A DNA stretch of 64,000 nt from Arthrobotrys musiformis (taxonomy: Eukaryota; Ascomycota; Orbiliomycetes; Orbiliales; Orbiliaceae). The DNA is taken from positions 620,001-684,000 of the forward strand of contig JAVHJL010000006.1 in NCBI GenBank assembly GCA_036971715.1. Direction: 5' to 3'. The position numbers and the translations under genes are program-made. Shown here piece after piece: positions 47,721-58,616 of the stretch. Below the pieces are notes generated by a model. The model did not search any database. It was not told the DNA's origin and was given only the letters and a program-made list of their open reading frames with translations. Numbering within the stretch: the first letter of the stretch is position 1; every line of letters begins with the position of its first letter.

Positions 47721-49829
47721 ATGAGTGAATCTTTTGCAAAAATGATCGCTGGGATGCTTAATTATTCTGACAAGTCGCAAAAGGGGACTTCAGATGTGGG
47801 CGTAAAGGATGAACTGGAAGGAGGAATACACCTCGACCCTGAATCTGCTCCGAAGAATGACCTTTTTGACCGGAACATTGGCTCTGGATATTCTCAGGCG
47901 GTAGGTTCATATGCTAAATCAACTAAGCATAGGTTGACTTACGCTATTTGGCGGGTTGACTCAGAAGAATTCGATTCATCGAAGCCCTGTATACATGGTG
48001 CTGATATCCGTGTACATGTTAGACCCGGGAAATTTCCACCCGGGGCCTGGAGAGACGCCAACGCCTTCAAAGGCAATCAATGCGCGACCATGCATCGGGC
48101 TCCCCTCCGCCGGACCCAGCGAGCCGACGGAAGCCGGGACAAATAACTACGGAAAGCCTAACTTCTCGAGGATACGGACAAGAACTTAAATCATATGACA
48201 AGACCAGCGCGCCTCCGTCGCCATCGGAAATCGGTACATACACACCTGAGGGCGACGACGAGCTACCTTCGCATATCCGCTCAGATGATACGAGGGCCAA
48301 CGTAGCTAGTTCGCCGAAATTGGGCTCTAAGAGACCGGCCTCGGAAAATGCCAGTGCGACGACATTGGCAGACAGTTGCAGTTACCAAAATAGTTCTCAG
48401 AGCCGCTCCAGAGGTTACTCCCAGAGTAAGGGTCTACCTTTTTTTAGAATTATAATCGATTTGACTTGCGATAATCTGTTAATATCATGTGCTACTAGGG
48501 TCGACGTCTGAGGGGAAAGATGCTCTAAACCAAGTACCTCAGCATCAAAATCCGCACCAAAACCATACGCTAGCGCTTCGTATGGCCAACAATGAAATCT
48601 CTAGACTGAGGTTGGAGTTGGATAAAGCGACCGACGCTCATTTGGCAGCCTTGAAACGGAAATCCGCACAAGAAGACGAGAATGAACGATTTAGGGCGCG
48701 AATGCAACAAAAACATTCCGACCTTCAATATGCACTTGAAGAATCCTATAGGTCAGAAACCCGGTTAATGTCAGAGCTCCAAAGCTTAAAGAAGAAATAT
48801 CAAAACACCGAAGAGGAAATCGGAAAACTGCAGAGAACGGAGTTAGCAAAGTTACACCGACGGGATATTTACATGGATGAGACGGCCCAAGATGCCTTGC
48901 GTGATTGCGTCCACACCAAAATCGAGGCTATCAGTCGGCAATCCTTCCGAAAGATCTCCTGGAAAGACGTGGAGGCCAAACTTGCCGCCACCGGCGTCGA
49001 TGTCAACATCTCATTTCCAGAACATATTGCTCAATATTCCGACTGGCCGACGAATATGTGGCAAAAGATTCGCAACAGCCCAGATTTCAATCTTTGCATA
49101 ATCGCCGATGCGCTGATTTACAGAATTTTAACGAAGGAGTTCTTTAAGAACCCCTTTTTCCGGGCTGGAGAGAGCCCGGAACTCAAAGAAATGCTCGGCC
49201 ATGTATACTTGCAGGGCCTCGAAGTGAATATAACGGCAGCTAAGGTCTGGAAGGCAAAAACGGCCGGGTTGTTTAAAGAAATCGAGGCTAGTAATCTGAA
49301 AAACCAAGCCCTCACAACGCCACCAGATGGGCAGCGCGTCCTGCCGCCGGACCTAGCGACAGTCGCAGCCAGAATACAAGGCTTCCTCATAGATGCGGTA
49401 AATCTCCGCCCTGGCAATCCAGCATCCGATATCGAAGCTTCAAGGCTCAGGGGAAAGGTCGATGAACTTGTCGCGGCCTCCGCACATCTCGCGGAGGACT
49501 GGCACTCCCGTGAGTTCCGCTTCGAGGTCATAGATTTAGATTGGCTTGGGGGCCACAAGATCGAATGGGGCAGCGAAAATGCGGGAAAGTATTTGCAGCC
49601 GCTGGGGAATAGGAATATGGAAGAGAATACGCGGTATCAAGTCACAGCCGTGATTGTTCCGGGATTCATCCGATATGAAAGGGGGGATGTTGAAGGGTCG
49701 GAGATAGAGGTTGTTTGGGAGAAGGCTTCGGTTCTGCTCTCTGAAGTTTTACCTTATGAGATAGCTCCGCCTATTCAACAGAAGTATGGTAAATTCGATC
49801 CGGACGAGCGAATGGGTGGGGTGAATTGA
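47721..49829 (+). CDS. Coiled-coil protein with conserved C-terminal domain, copy 2, 637 aa, three exons
   Basis: Exons 47721-47900, 48023-48425 and 48499-49829 are joined by GT-AG introns of 122 nt (phase 0) and 73 nt (phase 1), matching copy 1. The frame switches at the first junction, and only this splice gives one uninterrupted product. Residues 1-210 are polar and disordered and lack the CX2C pairs of copy 1. Residues about 219-316 are a coiled coil ending in LQRTELAKLHRR. The conserved domain follows (about 322-620) with ISRQSFRKISW, IRNSPDF, FFKNPFF, LAEDWHSREFRFEV, DLDWLGG, VIVPGFIRYERG and VWEKASVLLSEV. I do not recognise the domain from characterised proteins. By eye the two copies share about half their residues in the best blocks, much less than their Hsp70 partners. 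Confidence 0.82.
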
Positions 49830-50881
49830 TCATGTGCGCATGCATACTTTGGGCGGGGAGGTCGATGCATCTGCCTTGACCACCTATAGGAGGATGGTAC
49901 TACTGCAACTACTTTTGTTTGTTTTTTTCTTTATAGTTTTTGGCTTTGGCTTGGACCTGTGAGAGGGCTCAGAAAGGGCGGGGTTTTTAGGTTGTGTGTT
50001 TCGTTTTTCACTCTTCTTGACGGGGAAGTTCTGATCGCGATGTCGGTCAGACTCGATACCCATAGTTCCCCAGTACGAAGGTATCTGCTCGGAGATTTGT
50101 GACGTCTTGGAAATTGACTATTCTAGACCATCAAGTAGGTAGAATACCAGAAATGAAATGGCAGCTGATGCTATACTTCCTATACTGCGAGAATATATGG
50201 TGCGTCCATAGCAAGGCTAAGCGCAGTCGTGGTTCAGTGGCTAATTTTTTTCGCTTGATTCTTCCTTTCTTTCGAGGTCAGATTCCGATTCATATTTGGA
50301 CTGGCTTTTGTCGGTTTACCGCTGATGGTATCTATGACAATTACTTTGGAACCTCAGAGAGCCCGGCTCTTGTTGTTTGAATATTTATGTTTATCGAATC
50401 GAGCTGTATATCCGAAACGCCGGATATATATCAACGGCATCACAATTCGGTTGCGAGAGGGAGCTAGCATTATATATTTTCGAGTTCCGTAATTAAATTG
50501 CAACACTGTAAATACAACACTGTCGTACATATATCCCGTGTGTATTACAGAGAGATTAATGGTCAGTGACGAATATATATGTGGTTAAACATAAGTTTCG
50601 GGGCTAAACTGTCGAGGTTTCGAGCTATAACTTAGTAGGTACTCAATGACGCCTTTCCTACTTGTCGAGATTTGGAATCGAATCCTTTATGGTCACTAAT
50701 CCCGAAGAACACTTTCGTCGTTTGTTTCCAACTTCTTGGCTTTATCGCAGGTGCTCGATTTGGTAGTGTTGCTTAACTAATAATTCTATCGTAGCTGCAT
50801 GACGATGAATTTAAGTTTATTGTGCATGTGCATTAGCTGATATCGATCATGATCAGCTGATAGCGCGCGAGGGATATCAAA
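49830..50881. other. Intergenic region, 3' flank of module copy 2
   Basis: The right end (about 50.69-50.88 kb) is the duplicated flank shared with 40.9-41.17 kb. Near 49973 a gaaagggcggggttttt stretch resembles one downstream of copy 1 at 40549. I see no gene. Confidence 0.55.
50729..50880. repeat. Segmental-duplication flank, copy 2
   Basis: Aligns with 41034-41170 as described there. The alignable stretch stops just before the ATG of the membrane-protein gene at 50882, so this position is close to a duplication or insertion breakpoint. Confidence 0.75.
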
Positions 50882-51649
50882 ATGGTCAACCAAACGGTTC
50901 ATATAGGATCCTGGGTAGATTGGAACGCGACCTCACCGGTATCAAGACAAATCCTAATGCTATCCTCTTCCTCGGGAGCAGTGTTTAACAACGCTCTTCT
51001 TCTTCTCATAACCCTCGTCGGAACCCGGTTTTGGTTTATAGTTACGTTTATTATACATCGGCGGGGGAGGCATGATACCAAGCGAGATTGGCTACGGCGT
51101 ATGGTGGGGGTTATATTGCGGAACCAGCCGGCGCTTCCGGCGTTTGGGTCTATAGTGAAGGCTTCTTCAGCGTGGAAGAGTGCTGCACCCCCTAGATCTA
51201 GATGGATAGCGCGGGGAGTAGCGATACTAGCGCTCTTTAATGTTCTGGGATGGGCTGGGGTTGGTCTTGCGGAGACACTAGTTATAATTGGTCCGGTGGT
51301 CCAAGCCTCGAGTAGCCTGTGTGGTTTCTATTTACCTAACCTTACGCTTAGGAGCGAAACTTTGAATCTGGTTAGAGACTGGACGTTGGATCTTACGCGT
51401 GCCGCACAGTTGCATGTATCCACGTGTTTAAAACTGGGATCGAGTAATTGCGGCCGCCTGATTTCTCCGACCGTTGACCTCCGGTTGACACAGAATGCTA
51501 CCTGTCCCTTGGGATTGGGGAGATATGATGGGCCCGTTAGTGCGCCTGGTGTCGTTATGATGGAATCCAGGGGTGGGGTAGCTACTATTAGGCGTACAGT
51601 ACGGAGAATCGTATACGTACCTAGAGCTTCTTCAGCCGCGGGAAAATAA
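50882..51649 (+). pseudogene. Truncated fungal multi-spanning membrane protein, 255 aa
   Basis: The open frame begins MVNQTVHIGSWVDWNATSP and has hydrophobic spans at about residues 36-58 and 108-136. It keeps order-specific landmarks of a widespread uncharacterised Pezizomycotina membrane-protein family: the VHIG-W-DW start, GTRFW, IIHRRG, VILRNQPA, a Trp-Lys-Ser segment and a Cys-containing loop ending in NATCPLG. Members usually run to 600 or more residues with further C-terminal spans. This one stops after 255 with an Arg/Ala-rich end, and no continuing exon is visible downstream. It starts two bases after the duplicated flank ends. I read it as a truncated remnant, although a short functional version cannot be excluded. 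Confidence 0.6.
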
Positions 51650-54600
51650 CTGGCCTCGAGGCTTGGAAAATAATATCTAGAACAGTAGTTTGAACATATT
51701 GAAAATAATTGTGTTGGGGCCGTGGTATTTTTCAACGGCGTCTTTTATCATCACGTGAGAACCCACGTGACCAGCTTCCATGAAATACCCGTACCTGAAC
51801 CCAACCTTTTTCCAATTCACCTCATCTTCTCCTTCTTGCAAATTCATGATCGTAACTCGAGCTCTACCTATTAATTACCGGTGGCAGTGGTGGTTACAGG
51901 CCTAAATATAGGATAGCGGTAGTTTTGGCGTTCGCGTGGATGCAAATGTCGCGAATGCAGTCGTGGGTTACACTGCATTCAGCTCGGTTCGAATACGCCA
52001 GTCTTCTAATGTATGTATTTACGGCGCAGAAATTTATCGAAACCTAGCCTCGGGTCCAACAGAAGCCCGCGGGATTCAATGTTGGATTGCGTGCAGATAC
52101 CGATGATATCTTCCTGTGTGTATTCATGGAGCGAAGTTTTGTGAACTCTGGGCATGCACACGCATAACAGAAGCGACGCCCCGGCTATATCACAGCACAA
52201 ATCTGGGTATCAACATGCAACATCAAATCCTCTCCACCAGCGAGAGCACAGTCTCGCATCTAGAAAGTAACGAAACTACTTTTATTCTTACAGTTTGAAA
52301 TTAAGTATGAACAGGAAAAGTGGGCCTTTTACCGGATTTGATCTCCATAGGCTCAGCTTCGTCAACGCTTTGAGCTCAGAGCATGAAGGTTGATGTTCAG
52401 CGTTTTTATATACCTAACGACGACGATTTATGAGAATAATGTAGTAACCGCTTGAAGCCCACGTGATCGGAGGTATCCAATACCTGTGCAGATCCTCATG
52501 TCGATGATACTATAATACGTATATTAGTTTGTTTCAGTATTTTGGTGGATTTTTCGCAAGCCAAACCACTAGAACCCCAGAAGGAGGTGCCGAGATGGAA
52601 CTCAAGTCTCACTTATTGCAACATCGGTATCAATACCCACCAGCCAGTGCCGACAGAACAGCGTACCGAAACTATCAAGAAGTTACCAGAACCCAAGAAT
52701 ATCGCGGATTTAGAACACTTCTTGGGAGCGATAGGCTGGCATAGGTCTCTTATACCATTCTACGCCCAACGATCAGCCCCGTTGCAACGCCTAAAAAGTT
52801 CTCTGGTAACGAAAGCTCGAGGTATCTTCATTCTATTCAAAGAGGTCAACCAGCTACTATTGAACCACGGTGGCGCAAGGCAAGAACCATATATCCTCCG
52901 ACTAAGGAAAGAAGATAAGTGCTAACATCTCATTCACTATACTGGCTTTATAGGCGAAAACAAAAACAACAAAACACATCCCGGAGATCAAGACGAGACT
53001 TGGAATCGAAGTCGTCATTCATACTTCATGATGTACGATTGTTTTTAGGAGACGACTCCTTCCTCAACCCGATCGCGAACGAAATTGAATCGGGTAACCA
53101 GGTAAGCGGGCTTCTAGTTATTAACTTGTTACTTTAACAAAGACTTAATAGTTTTATTAGGCTACGGGTTCTGTGAACAAAGCAGCCCGAGCCATAGGTT
53201 ATAGGTTAAGGTCTCTTTTTGAGCGAGGAGGTATATAGTTCATCGGGGCGTTTGCTATTCGAGCGAAGGGTGGCAGACGAATTACTACCGTGAATATTGA
53301 TCTATCATTTTTAAGATATAATTAAAATGGTGCTCTGACTTTGAGAATTTGGACGCCGTATAGGATATTGATTTGGAGGTGATGAGCCACATTGATTGGA
53401 ATAATCTAAGTTCGAGACTTGAAGGCGCCGGGTTTAAAGTCAGCGCCGCGAAGATAACCGGAGGGGGTTTAAACGCAGTCGACAAGTCCTCTGGAGTCGA
53501 GGTCACCGTTCGTTCGCCAAATGTGGTCAAAGAAGAAGCGGACAGGTCTTACAAGGCCAATGGCTGGTACGTCGTGCGCGACGATATTCAGCTTATCCAG
53601 AAGCTCACCTGTGTTGTAAAACGCCAGACCACGCCGAGACATCACAAAAAAGCAAACGGATGTCCAGGATATTACGTTCCTCCTCGAGCGGGAGATATCC
53701 GTTCGGGCAACTCTGCTAAGCGTTGGAAACGCAGAACTCACAGGATTGTCTTGATACGCAGAGATGGAGCTCTGGATAGCATAGGACCCTTAGATCCATA
53801 GATACCTCTAGCTTTCTTAGTTTATTGTTTACCACCAGAATTGAGGGAGGAGTTATCTATTATTCAATTTTGTGATTCGAAATCAAGTTAGAAAGAAAAT
53901 TCTTGGCGCCAGGTGGCCGAAAATAGGCAGTAGAGCTAGGGCCCGCTAGGCCGAACATCGAGGATACTACATCACGATAGTCGACAACAATACGCGATAT
54001 ACCCTTCTAGACATCCTCGGGCCGCTGGAGGGTCTTTCTGGAGTGGTGAGTTAGCAGCCAAGTGTTTTAGAGATCCCAAGAACTGGAGTAGCTTGGTAGA
54101 CATCATATGCCGAACGTCCACAGCTTGGCTAAATTGCGACCCCTGAGGCTGACTACACCACTGGCTGAAATCCAGCCCGCGGCCCCACACTGCCGCGAAA
54201 CCTTCCGATGTGTGGAGTTGCTCTGCCCTGTCCGAGATGCCAGATCAACATTTCTATGTAGTAAGGACGGGAAATTAGCGAGTTTTGTGTGGCTATTTTG
54301 GGCATCCACGACAGCTTCCGTGCTTGGACAAGATGAAGACCTCTCTGAGACCGTGCCCCCCAGGAGCTGCAGACTCTCGCACAGTTAGATTGCTTGCTCT
54401 CCAGTTTAGTTGATAACTTTAATTCCTCGATCGGGGCGTATCTTCTCCTTTCATGAACATTTCACTCGGAGGCCCTCGCATTTCTCACTTTCTCCCGCAT
54501 GGGCGACGCCGATCGTTTAAATTTCTCGCTCGCAAACGCATGCAAACGCAGCTCTTTCTTTCTCCTGGATTGATTCGGTACTCGTAGACACGATTGCAAA

Positions 54601-54808
54601 CCAAAAAAATAATCATCCGACGACGTGAGGACCGTATGGAGGAGCTTCTTTCGCGCCGGAACTGTCGATTTCTATCCCTCTAAACACCTAAAGCAAGACA
54701 TTTCCAACACTCGTTTGATTTCTCCGGTTCCCGTTTTTTCGAATTTGGTTGGAGTTGGGTTTCCTTCCCTACGGCACCTTTCGCTACCCTTTTGCCTTCG
54801 ATTGAGCC
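51650..54808. other. Intergenic region with retroelement debris, 3.2 kb
   Basis: Contains the gypsy-type fragment listed separately (52542-52925) and uncharacterised sequence that may be more of the same debris. A 140-codon frame at 53382-53801 has no recognisable motif and has an antisense frame. The last 400 bp before 54809 are the pyrimidine-rich promoter of the mannosidase gene. Confidence 0.55.
52542..52925 (+). mobile_element. Ty3/gypsy reverse-transcriptase fragment (relic)
   Basis: The frame contains KLPEPKNIADLEHFLGAIGWH followed by RSLIPFYAQRSAPLQRLK. This is the conserved segment just after the reverse-transcriptase palm in gypsy-like elements (PEP-N---L--FLG---YYR-FI--YS--A-PL). 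Upstream palm motifs and downstream RNase H and integrase are missing, and no long terminal repeats are visible, so this is an old fragment of an LTR retrotransposon. Only a few hundred bases are recognisable. Confidence 0.65.
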
Positions 54809-56640
54809 ATGTATGGGCTGAGGCGATCCCGGGCTCTGCTGCTGGGGCTGGTATTGTTCGCTATCGGGTCGGTGATGTATCTTAAATCGGAGAATCTAAC
54901 GGCGGGGACGGTACCAATACACCAACATTTCCCACATAGCGGGATACGGCTAGAACACGATGCTGTCAGGTATCGGGCGGAAGCGATTAGAGAGGCGTAT
55001 ATGCATTCGTGGAACGGGTATATGAAATATGCCTTCCCGAAGGATGAGCTACTCCCGATGTCGAAACGGGGCGGTAATTCGATGTAAGAGCCCTCCCTTG
55101 TTATGTGGTGGCATGGTGGGAGTCGTTGGCTAAACGGTTGAAATCGCGTGATAGGAGCGGATGGGGTGCCAGCGTCATCGACGGTATCGGAACGGCGGTA
55201 TTGATGGAACTTCCCGAAGTTGTTGAGCAGCAGCTCCGATTCATCGCAGACATCGACTATACGCAATGCGAGCACCAAATAAGTCTGTTCGAGACGACGA
55301 TAAGATACCTCGGAGGCATGATTTCGGCGTACGACTTGTTGAGCGGGCCGTACGCTCGGTTTATACAGGGCGCGAAGGGTCAGAAGGTTGGTACCAGGCT
55401 GGATGTTGGGTATGGTGTTGGTTCGGTGGGACTTTTCTGACGGATTTGGTGTTACAGAACTATGAACTCGTACAGGCTTTGCTTAAGCAGTCGGTGTCTC
55501 TCGCAGACGCCCTTAAATGGTCCTTCAACACCACCTCCGGTATTCCCATGCCGTTTTTTATGCTCCACGAGAAGAGAATCAAGTCGGAGGATATCAATAA
55601 TATTGCTGGAGTTGGGACATTGGTGCTCGAGTGGACCAGATTGTCAGATTTGACAGGCGACACACAGTACGCCAACTTGGCTCAGCGTGCCCAGGAGTAC
55701 CTGCTCAAAGTAGAGAATCCAGAGATTGGAGAGCCGTTCCCGGGATTGTTAGGGACCAACCTACGACTCAACGATGGTAACTTCCTCGATAGCTTCGGTG
55801 GGTGGGGTGCTATGGGGGATAGTTACTACGAGTACCTCATCAAGATGTACGCCTACGACCCTCAGCGATTCCGAAGATACTTGAACAGGTAAGTCTTCTA
55901 TTATACAAGTACCGCGGGAGGTGTACATTCCTTGTTAACTCTTATTTTATAGGTGGATCCAAGCGGCCGACTCCACCATGACATATCTTGCATCGGTTCC
56001 CGCTAATCTACGAGGCTCGAATATTGTTTTCGTAGGAGAATATAGCAATGGCCGTTCTATTGCAATGCGCGGGTCCCATCTCGCATGCTTTATCGGAGGA
56101 AATTTTCTCCTTGGTGGCCAGATCCTCAGCGATATGAAGTACAGCATCTTCGGCTTACAACTTGTCGAGGGCTGCAGAATGACATACGCCAACTCACCAT
56201 CTAAGATCGGTCCCGAGAGGTTCGGATGGGATCCCAACCTTGTGCCTTCAAATCAGAAGAAATTTTTTGAGAAGCACGGATGGTATTTTACTGGCGAAAT
56301 CGACTATAGGCTCAGACCCGAGGTTATCGAAAGTTACTACCATGCTTATGTAGTCACCAAAGATGACATCTATCGACAATGGGCCTGGGAGGCTTTTGTG
56401 GCCATCAACTCCACTTGCAGGACGGAGAATGGCTTCACATCGGTTAGTGATGTGTCGAGGGAGGACGGAGGCCGTAAGGACGATAAGCAGGAAAGCTTTT
56501 GGTTTGCTGAAGTCCTCAAGTACCTTTTCTTGATATTTAATGAGCACGGTATCCAAGCCGCGGACAAGATCGGTTTTGTGCCTGGGAAAAACCAGAAGTG
56601 GGTTTTCAATACTGAGGCTCATCCTATCCGTATCTACTAG
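54809..56640 (+). CDS. Class I alpha-1,2-mannosidase, glycoside hydrolase family 47, 541 aa, four exons
   Basis: Exons 54809-55083, 55155-55386, 55458-55888 and 55953-56640 join in frame; introns are 64-71 nt. Residues 9-24 form an N-terminal signal anchor after a basic start (MYGLRRSR), as in a type II Golgi/ER protein. The GH47 (alpha/alpha)7 barrel follows with its landmarks: NGYMKYAF, GWGASVIDGIGTAVLM, GEPFPGLLGTN, GGWGAMGDSYYEYLIK, HLACFIGGNF, LRPEVIESYYHA, QESFWFAEVLKY and the calcium-binding TEAHP near the C-terminus. The paired cysteines (in HLACF and in NSTCRTENGF) match the conserved GH47 disulfide. The enzyme trims alpha-1,2-mannose from N-glycans in the secretory pathway. All key acidic motifs are present, so it should be active. 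It looks like a normal gene beside the accessory cluster. Confidence 0.93.
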
Positions 56641-57272
56641 GCTTAACTCTTTTGCTCGGAACCGGCTATATATGCTTTGTGAGTACGATATATCGAGTAT
56701 CCGGTGCGTTTGCACCCTAGGCCTTTCGAGCATACGCCACTAGCGTATCTTCCCTAGTGCAGCTTCTACCCCTGTCAAAAGTTTTTATCATAGCATGGCA
56801 TATTCTCGCCTCATACGCAGAGCACACCGTGTAGGCATAATTGTATTTTCATCATTGTTCGGTCATTTCGTTTTATATAGATGGGACATGTATAGGGCGT
56901 TCTTTTTCTGGAGTATGTCTGCCTCATTATCGCGTCATTTAAATTGTAATTAGGCCTGATGAATGAAATCTTGCAATTATATATCCTCCGCTATCTTTTT
57001 TCTAAATTGGCCATTTAAATTTTACCCATTGCCCGTATATACACCCGTATACACCTACCTTGGACACAACCGGGCAAGAAGCGGGTAAAGTGGGGCTATC
57101 CGGGTCTCCATTTGGGCTATACCATGAAGTGTCTTCCGCCCTTACAATCGGGTGCTTTAGTGCCGTATTCAGCCTGACATGTTACATCAATATATACAAG
57201 CCACCAGATGGCCCCTATGGTCTCCTCGAGGCTACATGGCCTGGCTACAATATCCATCTAGCTGGATGCAGC
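56641..57272. other. Intergenic region
   Basis: Shared 3' flank of the mannosidase gene and the convergent gene at 57273. AT-rich, with no gene or repeat seen. Confidence 0.55.
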
Positions 57273-58616
57273 TCACTTGATCTCCGACGGTGGTGGGCCG
57301 GGAGCAACTAACAGCTTAGGTTTCGCCCAGACCTTCGGTTGCTGTCGCGCCTCCCCTGGGACCTGCCACTCCTCTCTCAATAACGCTGGATAAATGACAG
57401 CGATTACATGTTGCTCCTTTCCATTCCCTTCTCCGAAGTTTAAAACAGCCTCTTTATCATCTAGATCGAAACCTAGGGAATCGCTGCATCCCTGAAGATC
57501 TTCGCTTGAGAACCAAGACATTCCGTATTGCTTGAATAACAAGGGTTTGGAGTGCCACGACACCGATAGCTTGAACGCTTCGGATACCAGATCCTGCGTC
57601 ATGTTTATTAATGAAGTCCATTCACTCGCTCCAAACGGCATGTTAACGGCTTCTCTCAGAATACGTAGGGTATCTGTTAACGCCCACATTAAATTTTTAG
57701 TTTGAGTTGACTTCTCGATGGGTTTTATATCTGAAAATTGGGGTGGTTGTGTGCGAGATGGGTTGGTTTCGTCGGGATGGAGCATTTTATGGATCATTTG
57801 GAGGGTTAGGGCCATCCATTCTGCACCCTGCGTGCCGCCTGGGTTGATTTCCTCGCAGTAGTGGTAGAATGCATCCAGTTTCATCGCCAGTGCGCCCTCC
57901 GCTTGGAAAGTGGGACAGTCACACATGTGGTATGCGACGGTATTGGCTATAATCCCTTCGACGAATAAAGCGGATGTCATATCCGGGTGGTTTTGAACCG
58001 CATCCCATGTTTCCGGCGTACAAGGTAGTTTTATAGATTCGGGAAAGTAAACCTTTGTCCTGAGGTTTTTTATCCTAGGTGCCAAACGGGCACCCAACAG
58101 CTGCCAGGAAATATTCTTCGGGAAGAATTTCTCGCTGATGAGGGTTATTTTGGCGTGGAATGTTTCTTGGAGGGTTTGAGGGGCTATGAGGTCGAGTTCT
58201 TCGAGGTAGTCTTCGTTTAGTTCCCATCGGGATTTTGTTTTGAGATATTGCTCGTGTTCGAGCTCTGCTGTTAGAGCTTCTATTATTTCGTCACGCTCGT
58301 CGGCTGGGGCGTCGACGTAGTTACTACGCCTGCCGTCGAAGGGTATTGGTGATGGTCTGGAAGGCGGTGGGGGTGGGGGTGAGCGTGTGGGACTTGGCGG
58401 GAGGGTATCTCTCAATGGCCAATTTTCGTCATCGATGGGCTGTTTTATTAGCCCGGTCCCTTGGGTGTTTATATGTTGAGTACGGAGGGGGTCTGAAGAG
58501 GTGGAAGACATCTGCGCTGGATCACGCTTTGCGACGGCACCTGAACGCCGGAGTTGGGCTCTCGGGCCTGTGGGTTTCCGTTCGCCCATGATACTCATAT
58601 CGACTAAGTTTTGCAT
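57273..58616 (-). CDS. Third, divergent member of the module's coiled-coil/C-terminal-domain family, 447 aa
   Basis: A single uninterrupted frame starts MQNLVDMSIMGERK. The N-terminal 100 residues are disordered, with a run of prolines (PPPPPPSRPSPIP, about 80-92). Residues about 105-150 are a short charged helix in place of the long coiled coil. The rest follows the same order of landmarks as the two proteins at 38487 and 47721: LQETFHAKITLISEKFFPKNISW (compare LRDCVHTKI-AISRQSFRKISW), VYFPESI, HPDMTSALFVEGII, VSWHSKPLLF with a following SWF (compare DWHSREFRF and DLDW), VIAVIYPALLREEW and VWAKPKLLVA. Similarity is weak in any single block but collinear throughout. The gene has no introns and no Hsp70-like neighbour. 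It is divergent from the trypsin-like gene at 59561. Confidence 0.72.
   Translation of the reverse strand: MQNLVDMSIMGERKPTGPRAQLRRSGAVAKRDPAQMSSTSSDPLRTQHINTQGTGLIKQPIDDENWPLRDTLPPSPTRSPPPPPPSRPSPIPFDGRRSNYVDAPADERDEIIEALTAELEHEQYLKTKSRWELNEDYLEELDLIAPQTLQETFHAKITLISEKFFPKNISWQLLGARLAPRIKNLRTKVYFPESIKLPCTPETWDAVQNHPDMTSALFVEGIIANTVAYHMCDCPTFQAEGALAMKLDAFYHYCEEINPGGTQGAEWMALTLQMIHKMLHPDETNPSRTQPPQFSDIKPIEKSTQTKNLMWALTDTLRILREAVNMPFGASEWTSLINMTQDLVSEAFKLSVSWHSKPLLFKQYGMSWFSSEDLQGCSDSLGFDLDDKEAVLNFGEGNGKEQHVIAVIYPALLREEWQVPGEARQQPKVWAKPKLLVAPGPPPSEIK

Noticed and set aside
50220..50300. tRNA-like 5' half (gcgcag...tggttcagtggcta)
   Set aside because: The A-box resembles tRNA-Gly, but there is no matching acceptor strand or convincing T-arm downstream.
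53382..53801. 140-codon frame (MSHIDWNNLSSRLEG...)
   Set aside because: No motif recognised, an antisense frame covers most of it, and it lies in retroelement debris. It could be a real orphan; transcript data would decide.
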